Positions 7,123 through 14,691 of a stretch of 36,168 nt of DNA are shown here, one piece after another. This stretch comes from an uncultured Neomegalonema sp. (GTDB taxonomy: Bacteria > Pseudomonadota > Alphaproteobacteria > Rhodobacterales > Rhodobacteraceae), in assembly GCA_937922185.1 (NCBI GenBank), contig CAKZUT010000101.1, forward strand, positions 1 through 36,168. Direction: 5' to 3'. Numbering within the stretch: the stretch's first letter is position 1; each line of letters opens with the position of its first letter. The notes below the pieces were generated by a model, which worked only from the letters and a program-made list of their open reading frames with translations, made no database searches and had not been told where the DNA came from. The position numbers and the translations under genes are program-made.

Positions 7123-9501
7123 TTATTCCGCAGCCTGTTTGACGCTGGCATTCTGGATAGCGGTCCAGACACGCAGCGGGCTGAGCGGCATGTCGATATG
7201 GTCGATGCCATGCCCTTCCAGCGCGTTGACCACCGCGTTGACCAGTGCGGGCGGCGAACCGATGGCCCCGGCCTCACCGCAACCCTTTACGCCAAGCGGA
7301 TTGTGGGTACAGGGCGTACCCTCCGCCGTTTCGACGTTGAAGCTGGGCAGATCGACGGCCAGCGGCATGGCGTAATCCATGTACGAACCCGCGACCAGCT
7401 GGCCGTGCTCGTCATAGGCCGCGTTCTCCAGCATGGCCTGTCCCAGACCCTGGGCCAGACCGCCATGGACCTGACCTTCAACGATCATCGGATTGACGAC
7501 ATTGCCGAAATCATCCGAGGCGCTGAGGGCCACGATCTCGACCTTGCCGGTTTCGGGGCAGACCTCGACCTCGCAGAGATACGATCCGGCGGGATAGGTG
7601 AAGTTCTTTGGATCGTAGAAGGCCGTTTCTTCGAGTCCCGGTTCGATTTCCTCGATGGGATAGTTGTGAGGAACGTAGGCGGCGAGGGACACCTCGGCGA
7701 AGGCCTTGGCCTTGTCGGTGCCCGCGACCTTGTACTGGCCGTCCTCGAAAACGATGTCGCTTTCGGCGGCTTCCAGCAGGTGTGCGGCGATCTTCTTGCC
7801 CTTGGCGACGACCTTATCGACCGCCTTTACGATGGCCGATCCCCCGACAGCGAGGGAGCGGGAACCATAGGTGCCCATGCCGAAGGGAATCTTGTCGGTA
7901 TCGCCATGGACGATCTCGATCTGCTCTGCGGGAATGCCGAGCGCGTCGGAAACGACCTGTGCGAAGGTGGTCTCATGCCCCTGACCGTGGCTGTGCGAGC
8001 CGGTGAGGACGGTGACGGAGCCGGTCGGATTGACGCGGATCGTTGCGGCCTCGTAGAGACCGGCCCGCGCCCCCAGAGCACCCACGAGGGAAGAGGGCGC
8101 GATCCCACAGGCTTCGATGTAGCAGGACAGGCCGATACCGCGCAGCTTGCCGCGTGAGGCGCTTTCAGCCTTACGGGCCTCGAAGCCTTTGTAATCGGCA
8201 AGTTCGAGTACAGCGTCGAGCGTCGCATCGTAATCGCCCGTGTCGTACTGGAGGGCGACGGGCGTGTCATAGGGGAAGCTGCGGATGAAGTTCTTCCGGC
8301 GGATTTCCGCCTGATCCATCCCCATTTCCTGCGCGGCCTTGTTGATGATGCGCTCCAGCAGATAGGTCGCTTCCGGGCGACCGGCTCCGCGATAGGCATC
8401 GACCGGTACGGTGTTCGTGAACATCGCGCGCACCCGGCAATGGACTGCCGGTGTCATATACTGCCCGGCAAGCAGGGTGCCGTGCAGCCAGGTCGGGACG
8501 CAGGGTGCGAAGGTGGAGAGATACGCGCCCATATTGGCGAGGGTATCGGCGCGCAGTGCCAGGAACTTGCCTTCGGCATCCAGTGCCAGTTCGGCCTTCG
8601 TCACGTGGTCGCGGCCATGGGCATCGGAGATGAAGGCTTCCGAGCGATCCGAAGTCCACTTGACCGGGCGCTTGAGCTGGGCCGATGCCCAGGTGACGAA
8701 GGCTTCCTCTGCGTAGTGGAAGATCTTCGTGCCGAACCCGCCACCCACGTCAGGGGCATAGACGCGCAGTTTGTGCTCGGGGATATTCAGGACGAACGCA
8801 CCCATCAGAAGCCGGATCACATGAGGGTTCTGGGAGGTGGTGTAGAGCGTGTAATGGTCGTCGTTCTCGTCATAGTCGCCGATGGCGCAGCGCGGCTCCA
8901 TGGGATTGGCGACGAGGCGATTGTTGATGAATTCGAGTGTGGTGACATGGGCGGCTTCGGCAAAGGCCTTGTCGGTGGCCTCCGCATCGCCGAGTTCCCA
9001 GTCATAGCAAAGGTTGTCGGCGGCTTCGTCATGCACGGCGGTGCCGAGGGTATCGGCGCTTCGCATATCCACGACCGCCGGAAGATCGGTCATGTCGATA
9101 TCGATCATCTCGGCGGCATCGCGGGCCTGCTGATAGGTTTCGGCGACGACAACAGCGATGGGGTCGCCCACATGGCGCACCTTGCCGGTGGCGAGGATCG
9201 GGTGGGCAGGCTCCTTCATGGGATTACCGTGCTTGTCGGTGATCTCCCAGCCGCAGGGAACGCCGCCGAGACCGGCTTCCTCGATATCCTTGCCCGTGAA
9301 GACGCGGATCACGCCCTCGGCCCCGGATGCCGCAGCGGTATCGACGCTGTTGAGCGTGGCATGGGCGCTCCATGAGCGCAGGATATAGGCATAGGTCTGG
9401 TTGGGGCGGTTCATGTCGTCGGTGTAACGACCCTTGCCCTTCAGGAAGCGCGTGTCTTCGCGCCGCTTCATTGATCCACCGATCACGTTGTCTTTGGCCA
9501 T
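7123..9501 (-). CDS. coxL: Molybdopterin large subunit of aerobic CO dehydrogenase-type hydroxylase (form II CoxL)
   Basis: A 792-residue catalytic subunit binding the molybdopterin cytosine dinucleotide cofactor. Motifs include GGGFGTK (about 253-259), the active-site loop AYRGAGR at 369-375 and the base-catalyst region GVKGCGEAG with Glu743. Form I CoxL, the proven CO oxidiser, has AYRCSFR with a Cys that binds copper. The AYRGAGR loop puts this protein in form II, where CO oxidation is disputed and other substrates are likely. The ATG at 9501 follows GGGGAGGAAACCAC, a strong ribosome site. It lies between coxS and coxM. No cofactor-insertion genes (coxD/E/F or an XdhC/CoxI homologue) are in the window. 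Confidence 0.93.
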   Translation of the reverse strand: MAKDNVIGGSMKRREDTRFLKGKGRYTDDMNRPNQTYAYILRSWSAHATLNSVDTAAASGAEGVIRVFTGKDIEEAGLGGVPCGWEITDKHGNPMKEPAHPILATGKVRHVGDPIAVVVAETYQQARDAAEMIDIDMTDLPAVVDMRSADTLGTAVHDEAADNLCYDWELGDAEATDKAFAEAAHVTTLEFINNRLVANPMEPRCAIGDYDENDDHYTLYTTSQNPHVIRLLMGAFVLNIPEHKLRVYAPDVGGGFGTKIFHYAEEAFVTWASAQLKRPVKWTSDRSEAFISDAHGRDHVTKAELALDAEGKFLALRADTLANMGAYLSTFAPCVPTWLHGTLLAGQYMTPAVHCRVRAMFTNTVPVDAYRGAGRPEATYLLERIINKAAQEMGMDQAEIRRKNFIRSFPYDTPVALQYDTGDYDATLDAVLELADYKGFEARKAESASRGKLRGIGLSCYIEACGIAPSSLVGALGARAGLYEAATIRVNPTGSVTVLTGSHSHGQGHETTFAQVVSDALGIPAEQIEIVHGDTDKIPFGMGTYGSRSLAVGGSAIVKAVDKVVAKGKKIAAHLLEAAESDIVFEDGQYKVAGTDKAKAFAEVSLAAYVPHNYPIEEIEPGLEETAFYDPKNFTYPAGSYLCEVEVCPETGKVEIVALSASDDFGNVVNPMIVEGQVHGGLAQGLGQAMLENAAYDEHGQLVAGSYMDYAMPLAVDLPSFNVETAEGTPCTHNPLGVKGCGEAGAIGSPPALVNAVVNALEGHGIDHIDMPLSPLRVWTAIQNASVKQAAE

Positions 9502-9591
9502 GTGGTTTCCTCCCCGGAAAGTACGTCATGCGCCGTTCGGTCGTTCATGCCTTGGCCCGGTGGCGCATTGCCGGGGTGGCCTGTTTCTCGA

Positions 9592-10080
9592 TTATTCGGC
9601 GGCCTGTGCGGCACCCGCCAGAGTCGCGGCGGCGGATTGCGCGGCCTTGACGATATTGTGGTAGCCGGTGCAGCGGCAGATATTGCCTTTCAGCCCTTCG
9701 CGGATTTCCGCTTCGGTCGGCTGGGGGTTGTTTTTCAGCATGTCCGCGATCGACATCACCATGCCGGGGGTGCAGAAGCCGCATTGCAGACCGTGCTCGT
9801 TCTGAAACGCCTGCTGGATCACGCCGAGGGTGCCGTCATCATTGGCCATGCCCTCGATGGTCGTCACCGAGCCGCCATCGCAGGCGGAGGCGAAGACGGA
9901 GCAGCTTTTCACGCTCTCGCCGTTCACATGCACCACGCAGGCCCCGCATTGCGAGGTGTCACAGCCGACATGGGTGCCGGTCAGCTTGAGTTCCTGCCGC
10001 AGGAATTCGACGAGCAGGGTGTTGCCCTGTGCCTCGCCGGAAACCTGCTTGCCGTTCACGGTCATTGAGATGGTTGCCAT
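9592..10080 (-). CDS. coxS: [2Fe-2S] small subunit of molybdenum hydroxylase (CoxS-like)
   Basis: A 162-residue electron-transfer subunit with two [2Fe-2S] domains. The plant-ferredoxin-like cluster is bound by Cys40, Cys45, Cys48 and Cys60 ([10 protein letters not shown]...C). The helical proximal cluster is bound by Cys100, Cys103, Cys135 and Cys137 (CGFC...CRC). All eight ligands are present. The ATG at 10080 is chosen over an upstream in-frame ATG because GGGAG sits 6 nt before it and [10 protein letters not shown] is the family start. The Ala-rich tail from about residue 148 is slightly longer than usual. It is the second gene of the operon, behind coxG and a small intercistronic hairpin. 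Confidence 0.95.
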   Translation of the reverse strand: MATISMTVNGKQVSGEAQGNTLLVEFLRQELKLTGTHVGCDTSQCGACVVHVNGESVKSCSVFASACDGGSVTTIEGMANDDGTLGVIQQAFQNEHGLQCGFCTPGMVMSIADMLKNNPQPTEAEIREGLKGNICRCTGYHNIVKAAQSAAATLAGAAQAAE

Positions 10081-10094
10081 TGTCACTCCCTTCG

Positions 10095-10112
10095 GGGTGC
10101 GCGGGGGCACCC
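10095..10112 (-). other. Intercistronic hairpin between coxG and coxS
   Basis: GGGTGC (10112-10107 on the minus strand) pairs perfectly with GCACCC (10100-10095) around a 6-nt GC-rich loop, just upstream of the coxS ribosome binding site. No T run follows, so it is not a standard terminator. The position would suit an mRNA-stabilising or processing hairpin that lets coxSLM accumulate independently of the long coxG. That function is inference. Confidence 0.4.
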
Positions 10113-10165
10113 TCTTTCAACGTTTTTTCCACTCACTAGCACAGGTTGAACGAGCCGCCCATGCG

Positions 10166-11986
10166 TCACAGAATCCACAGGATCACGAGCAGGACGATGA
10201 TCCCGATGATCCACAGGTACCACGGCTGGCCGAGGGGGCCGATCTTCGGCGCCTTGGCTTCCTCGGCGGCATAACCCTTGCCGGTAGTCCAGGCATCCTC
10301 GCCCGCACCCTTGAGTTCGCCATAGGCTTCGGAGGCGTTGGTCTTCGCTTCATTCCATTCCGCACTCGCGCGGTCGAGATCGCCGTCAACCCGCGCGCGC
10401 GCCGCCTCATAGACATCCTTCGCTGTATCGCGGGTTTCCGATGCGGCCCGGCCCAGATGCTCCTTGGTGTCGCTCCAGGATTTCGCCTCGTCCACATCTT
10501 CTCCGGCGGCGATGACCCGTTCGCGCACGGAATCGTGGGTTTCTTCAAAGCGATCCTGAGCCTTGGCGGCAAGTCCGCTGACTGCGGCCCCGATGCCGCC
10601 GACCGCCGCCGCACCTGCGGCCATTCCGGCACCGGAGATACCGGATGCGCTTGTATCGGAACCGCCCTGTTCGGGCATGGTCGTGTCGGGGGCCGCGCCG
10701 GTAACGCCTGCGGCTGCATCGCGCATGGTGTCCATGCCCGCCTCCGCACTGCTACCGGCTGCACCGGCCATGCTGTCGGCGGTTGCACTGGCCGAAGCGC
10801 CGATGCCGGAGGCTGTTGCCGAAACGCTGTCGCGGGCACCCTCCATTGCGGAGCGGGACGCGGCCACGGCATCGTCGGCCATGGCGCTTGCCTGATCCTG
10901 CACGTCCTCTATTCCGGCGGACGCGCGCTCGCCGACCCGCTCGGCGGCATTCTGCACGCCGTCCCGCGCCTGATCCGCGAGACCCGATGCTCCGGCCATC
11001 GTGCTGGCTGCGGCGGCATTCGCGCTGTCGCCCATCGTTCCGGCATGGTCGCGCACCTGCCCGACCACCGCATCGGTGTCAAAGCCGGCAGAGGCGGCGG
11101 AGGTGGTGCCCGCAACGTCGGTCGCGCCTTCTGCTCCCTGCGATCCGGCAGCCCGCGCCGCGTCGAACTCTGCTGTCCGGGCGCTTTCCGACGGACCACC
11201 ATCGATCGAGGAGACGTCGATATCGCCGATATCGGGGTCATCCATGTCGATATCGCCCGAGCCTGCCCCGATAGCCGGGTTGAGCATCCGCTCGGCGGCG
11301 GCGTCGTGCAAGGCACCGGTATGGGCATCGACCGCATCGCGTGCCCCCTGCATCGCATTGCTTGCGTAGGAGGAGGCGGCGGCTCCGGCCATTCCCGCAG
11401 CCCCTGCCGCCGTGGCCATCGCCGCGCCACCGGACGCACTCGCGGAGGAGGAGGCCGCACTGCCGGACGACGTCGCGCTGCTGGATGACGTCGCGCTGCT
11501 GGAGGCATTGGTGATGCTGACACCGCCCGTCGCACCGGTCCCTGAGCCGGATTCCACCTCGTCCCTGAAATTCGTGAAGAAGCCGTTGACCATTTTCTGG
11601 GCCACACCGTCGATGAGACGCGAGCCGAGCTGAGCCAGCTTGCCCGCCACCGAGGCGTCGGCATCGTAGGACAGCAATGTGCCGCCTTCCGCGTCCGAGA
11701 GCGTCACGACCGCACCGCCCTTGGCCATGCCCGCGACGCCGCCCTTGCCCTCGCCCTGAAGCGTCAGACTTTCACCCTCGCGCACATCGCTGAGCTGAAC
11801 CTCGCCCTTGAAGGTCGCTGAGACGGGGCCGATCTTTTGCTTGACCACGGCGTCGTACTGAGTGGGCGATGTCCGGCTCATCTCCTCGCAGCCGGAGATG
11901 CATCGCTTCAGGATATCGGGATCGTTGAGAGCGTTCCAGACCGCCATGCGATCCGCTGCGATCATCTGTGAGCCACTGAGCTTCAT
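10166..11986 (-). CDS. coxG: CoxG-like SRPBCC protein with long disordered tether and C-terminal membrane anchor
   Basis: A 606-residue protein. Residues 1-145 are a CoxG/SRPBCC domain: MKLSGSQMIAADRMAVW, NDPDILKRCISGCEEM, VGKIGP-like KIGPVSATFKGEV, and GKLAQLGSRLIDGVAQKMV. Residues about 146-475 are very rich in Ala, Ser, Gly and Asp and look disordered. Residues about 475-580 become charged and helical, LEA/apolipoprotein-like. A single hydrophobic helix (about 588-606, WYLWIIGIIVLLVILWIL) ends the chain. Ordinary CoxG is roughly 200 residues: one SRPBCC domain plus an anchor. CoxG attaches CO dehydrogenase to the membrane and has been linked to quinone handling. Here the same plan has a tether about 430 residues long. 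ATG 11986 follows GGGAGAAG. It is first in the operon. Confidence 0.85.
   Translation of the reverse strand: MKLSGSQMIAADRMAVWNALNDPDILKRCISGCEEMSRTSPTQYDAVVKQKIGPVSATFKGEVQLSDVREGESLTLQGEGKGGVAGMAKGGAVVTLSDAEGGTLLSYDADASVAGKLAQLGSRLIDGVAQKMVNGFFTNFRDEVESGSGTGATGGVSITNASSSATSSSSATSSGSAASSSASASGGAAMATAAGAAGMAGAAASSYASNAMQGARDAVDAHTGALHDAAAERMLNPAIGAGSGDIDMDDPDIGDIDVSSIDGGPSESARTAEFDAARAAGSQGAEGATDVAGTTSAASAGFDTDAVVGQVRDHAGTMGDSANAAAASTMAGASGLADQARDGVQNAAERVGERASAGIEDVQDQASAMADDAVAASRSAMEGARDSVSATASGIGASASATADSMAGAAGSSAEAGMDTMRDAAAGVTGAAPDTTMPEQGGSDTSASGISGAGMAAGAAAVGGIGAAVSGLAAKAQDRFEETHDSVRERVIAAGEDVDEAKSWSDTKEHLGRAASETRDTAKDVYEAARARVDGDLDRASAEWNEAKTNASEAYGELKGAGEDAWTTGKGYAAEEAKAPKIGPLGQPWYLWIIGIIVLLVILWIL
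11469..11504. repeat. 18-nt tandem duplication inside coxG
   Basis: Two adjacent 18-nt units, 11469-11486 and 11487-11504, are identical except for the last base (GACGTCGCGCTGCTGGAT and the same ending in GAG). They encode repeated Ser/Ala/Thr stretches in the CoxG linker. Eighteen is a multiple of three, so gain or loss of units would lengthen or shorten the tether without a frameshift. Confidence 0.75.
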
Positions 11987-12100
11987 ACTGTTCTTCTCCC
12001 TGTGCCGCGTCTCCGGTCCCGCCATGGGCGATGCGGTTCCACCTGGCCCCCGTCAATCTGACGATTGCCGCTCCCCGGTGTGATGCGAGTCGCGGATATG

Positions 12101-12112
12101 GCGATGCATCGC
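12101..12112. promoter_or_regulatory. 12-bp palindrome upstream of coxG, candidate operator
   Basis: GCGATGCATCGC at 12101-12112 is a perfect palindrome, about 115 bp upstream of the coxG start and downstream of the dehydratase stop. The half-site GCGATGC recurs at 12028-12034 and a related TGATGCG lies near 12081. A TTGACG hexamer (12146-12141, minus strand) could be a -35, but no convincing -10 follows. Role unproven. Confidence 0.3.
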
Positions 12113-12158
12113 GCGTACCTTGTCCCGCCGATATCGACCGCGTCAACAGACTCTGTCT

Positions 12159-13874
12159 TCAGGGGATTGTCCCGGTGAAGGGCCGCCGGGTCAGAAAATC
12201 GAGATCCGCGCCTTCATCCGCCTGGGTGACATGGGCCATGTGCAGCGCCGCATAACCCCGCTCACCGCCGGTATCGGGGGGCGTCCATTCCTTGCGCCGT
12301 GCCGCGATCACGTCCTCGGAAACCAGCAGATCAAGGCGTCTGGCGGGCACATCGAGCCGGATGCGATCACCGGTTTGCACCAGTGCGAGCGGGCCGCCGA
12401 TGGCCGCTTCCGGCGTCGCGTGCAGGACGATGGTACCGAAGGCCGTGCCGCTCATCCGGCAGTCCGAAATCCGCACCATGTCGCGCACCCCCTCCTGGGC
12501 CAGTTTTCTGGGGATCGGGATATATCCGGCCTCGGGCATTCCGGGCGCGCCCTTCGGCCCCGCATTGCGGAGGACGAGGACATCATCGGCGGCGACATCA
12601 AGCGCGGGGTCGTCGATGCGCCCGGCCATGTCCGGCAGCGAGTCGAAGACGACGGCGCGCCCCTCATGGACCAGCAGATGCTCGGAGCAGGCCGATTGCT
12701 TGATGATCGCCCCGTCTCCGGCCAGCGACCCTTTCAGAAAGGCCAGCCCCGCCCCCGCATAGAGCGGATCGCTCAGCGGGCGCACGACCTCCTGTGCATG
12801 AGAGGGCGGGGCGGCGTCGATCTCTTCGCCCAGTGTTCGGCCCGTGACGGTCAGGCAGTCGGTTTCCAGCAAGGGTCGCAGGGCGCGCAGCAGAGCGGCC
12901 ATGCCCCCCGCCCGGTGCAGATCGTCCATGTAATGCTGACCATTGGGTTTGAGATCGATCAGCACCGGAGTCTCGCGCCCCATCACATCGAAGGCTTCCA
13001 TATCGAGACGCAGGCCCAGGCGTCCCGCGATGGCGGCGATATGAACGATGCCGTTGGTCGAGCCACCGATGGCCAGCAGGACGCGCAGGGCATTTCGGAA
13101 AGCGGCCTCGGTCATGATCGCCGACGGGCGTAATCCCTCTGCCGCCATGGTCATGGCCCGTGCTCCTGCCTCCTCGGCATGGCGCAGGCGATCCGCATGG
13201 ACCGCCGGGATCGTCGCGCCGCCGGGCATCATCATCCCCATCGCCTCGGTCATGCAGGCCATGGTGCTGGCCGTCCCCATTACGCCGCAGGTGCCGACGC
13301 TCGGCACGAGCCGCCCCTCGACCGCATCGATCTCGTCCCTGTCGATCCGTCCCGCGCGGTAGTCGCCCCAGAACCGGCGGCAATCCGTACAGGCCCCGAT
13401 CCGTTCGGAGCCATGCGTGCCGGACAGCATCGGCCCGGTTACGACCTGTATGCAGGGTATATCGGCGCTCGCGGCGGCCATGAGCTGCGCGGGCACGGTC
13501 TTGTCGCAGCCGCCGATCAGGACGCAGGCATCCATGGGCAGGGCGCGCAGCATCTCCTCGGTGTCCATTGCCATGAGATTGCGAAGATACATGCTGGTCG
13601 GAAAGGAAAAGGATTCGTGCAGGGATATGGTCGGAAACTCCATCGGCATCCCGCCCGCCAGCATCACCCCGCGTTTCACCGCCTCCACGATCTGCGGCAC
13701 ATTGCCGTGACAGGCATTATAGGCCGAAAACGTGTTCGCGATGCCGATGACGGGCCGCGACAGCGCATCCTCGGAATACCCCATTGCCTTGATGAACGCC
13801 TTGCGAAGATACAGCGAGAAGTCCTCGTCACCATACCGGGTCAGCCCGCGCCGCATTCCTGTCCTGTCGTCCAT
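12159..13874 (-). CDS. IlvD/Edd-family sugar-acid dehydratase (L-arabinonate dehydratase-like)
   Basis: A 571-residue [2Fe-2S] dehydratase that removes water from an aldonic acid or dihydroxy acid to give a 2-keto acid. Candidate cluster ligands are Cys55 (NACHGN), Cys123 (GGCDKT) and Cys196 (GTCGVMG). Their 68/73 spacing is that of the characterised L-arabinonate dehydratase. The catalytic Ser is in RMSGT of the segment RISDCRMSGTAFG. The segment TDCRRFWGDYRAG also points to the sugar-acid branch rather than IlvD or Edd. ATG 13874 has GGGGGAC upstream, and further in-frame ATGs upstream are less likely. It is divergent from the glutathione transferase gene. The exact substrate is not determinable from sequence alone. 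Confidence 0.87.
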   Translation of the reverse strand: MDDRTGMRRGLTRYGDEDFSLYLRKAFIKAMGYSEDALSRPVIGIANTFSAYNACHGNVPQIVEAVKRGVMLAGGMPMEFPTISLHESFSFPTSMYLRNLMAMDTEEMLRALPMDACVLIGGCDKTVPAQLMAAASADIPCIQVVTGPMLSGTHGSERIGACTDCRRFWGDYRAGRIDRDEIDAVEGRLVPSVGTCGVMGTASTMACMTEAMGMMMPGGATIPAVHADRLRHAEEAGARAMTMAAEGLRPSAIMTEAAFRNALRVLLAIGGSTNGIVHIAAIAGRLGLRLDMEAFDVMGRETPVLIDLKPNGQHYMDDLHRAGGMAALLRALRPLLETDCLTVTGRTLGEEIDAAPPSHAQEVVRPLSDPLYAGAGLAFLKGSLAGDGAIIKQSACSEHLLVHEGRAVVFDSLPDMAGRIDDPALDVAADDVLVLRNAGPKGAPGMPEAGYIPIPRKLAQEGVRDMVRISDCRMSGTAFGTIVLHATPEAAIGGPLALVQTGDRIRLDVPARRLDLLVSEDVIAARRKEWTPPDTGGERGYAALHMAHVTQADEGADLDFLTRRPFTGTIP

Positions 13875-13993
13875 GCTGTCCCCCATCCCCTGTGCGGACA
13901 GTCTCATCACGGCACGGGACATTGCACAAGATGTTGACAGGGACGTCGCCTCCGGGCACGGACGATGTACGGTTTACGGGGGGAGTATTCGGC

Positions 13994-14638
13994 ATGATCC
14001 ATGTGCATGGTCGCGAGACCTCCAGCAATGTGCAGCCCGTCATGTGGCTCTGTGCCGAATTGGGGCTGGATGTCGAGAGGTACGATGTCGGGGGGGCTTT
14101 CGGCGGGACCGACACGCCCGAGTTTCTGGCCATGAATCCGATGGGGAAGATCCCCGTACTTCAGGATGGCGATCTGACGATGTTCGAGAGTCAGGCGATC
14201 CTGCGGTATCTTGCCTCCGAATACGGGCGCGATGCGATCTGGCCTTCTGAGGCCCGCGCCCGCGCCGTGCAGGATCAGTGGATGGAATGGGCCAAGCAGA
14301 ACGTCGCGGCGGAGTTCAATTACAAGGTGTTCTGGCAACTCGTGCGAACCCCGGCTTCGGAACGCGACGGGGCGCTCGTGCGATCAGGGATCGAGGCCGT
14401 GCATCGGCTGATGCCTGTGGCCGATGCCCGGATCGCGCAGAATGGCTGGCTCGGCGGTGAGACGATATCATTGGCCGATTTCACCTTCGGGGTTCAGCTT
14501 TACCGGTATTATACCGTCGAGTTCGAGCGGCCCGAAACGCCCAATATCGACGCCTATTATGCGCGATTGCAGGAGCGCGCGCCCTATCGTGATCACGCGA
14601 TGATCTCCTACGACAGCCTGCGCGTTCCCGGCGCATGA
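13994..14638 (+). CDS. Glutathione S-transferase family protein
   Basis: A 214-residue cytosolic GST. The thioredoxin-fold N-terminal domain (1-80) starts MIHVHGRETSSNVQPVMW, with Ser10/Ser11 in the usual place of the catalytic hydroxyl residue. It continues through NPMGKIPVL with the cis-Pro, and ESQAILRYLA, the glutathione gamma-glutamyl site. The all-helical C-terminal domain follows (WMEWAKQNVAAEFNY and onward), with the N-capping box ISLADFTFG. The frame is open for 34 codons upstream, but ATG 13994 has GGGGAG before it and begins the fold correctly. It is divergently oriented to the dehydratase, 119 bp away. The substrate is unknown. Confidence 0.92.
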   Translation: MIHVHGRETSSNVQPVMWLCAELGLDVERYDVGGAFGGTDTPEFLAMNPMGKIPVLQDGDLTMFESQAILRYLASEYGRDAIWPSEARARAVQDQWMEWAKQNVAAEFNYKVFWQLVRTPASERDGALVRSGIEAVHRLMPVADARIAQNGWLGGETISLADFTFGVQLYRYYTVEFERPETPNIDAYYARLQERAPYRDHAMISYDSLRVPGA

Positions 14639-14650
14639 GGCGCGGTTTTT

Positions 14651-14688
14651 CGGACGTTGTTGCCGGTGGCCGGGGGCGATAACGTCCG
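14651..14688 (+). promoter_or_regulatory. Inverted repeat before the large exported protein gene
   Basis: CGGACGTT (14651-14658) and AACGTCCG (14681-14688) form a perfect 8-bp inverted repeat with a 22-nt spacer. It ends 3 nt before the ATG at 14692. As RNA it would enclose the only purine-rich candidate ribosome site (GGGGGCG, about 14671-14677) in its loop and place the start codon beside the stem. It could be an operator or a translation-limiting hairpin. Confidence 0.4.
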
Positions 14689-14691
14689 CGC

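Noticed and set aside
7123-9501. Naming this a proven CO dehydrogenase
   Set aside because: The active-site loop is AYRGAGR, not the AYRCSFR of form I. CO oxidation cannot be claimed from the sequence.
9830-11488. A 552-codon open frame on the plus strand opposite coxG and coxS
   Set aside because: The translation is Gly/Ala/Arg low-complexity text mirroring the Ala/Ser-rich CoxG linker, and it also crosses the coxS gene, whose eight cluster Cys are intact.
13934-13939. TTGACA between the dehydratase and glutathione transferase genes as a -35
   Set aside because: No acceptable -10 hexamer lies 16-18 nt downstream on the plus strand, so it was not called as a promoter.
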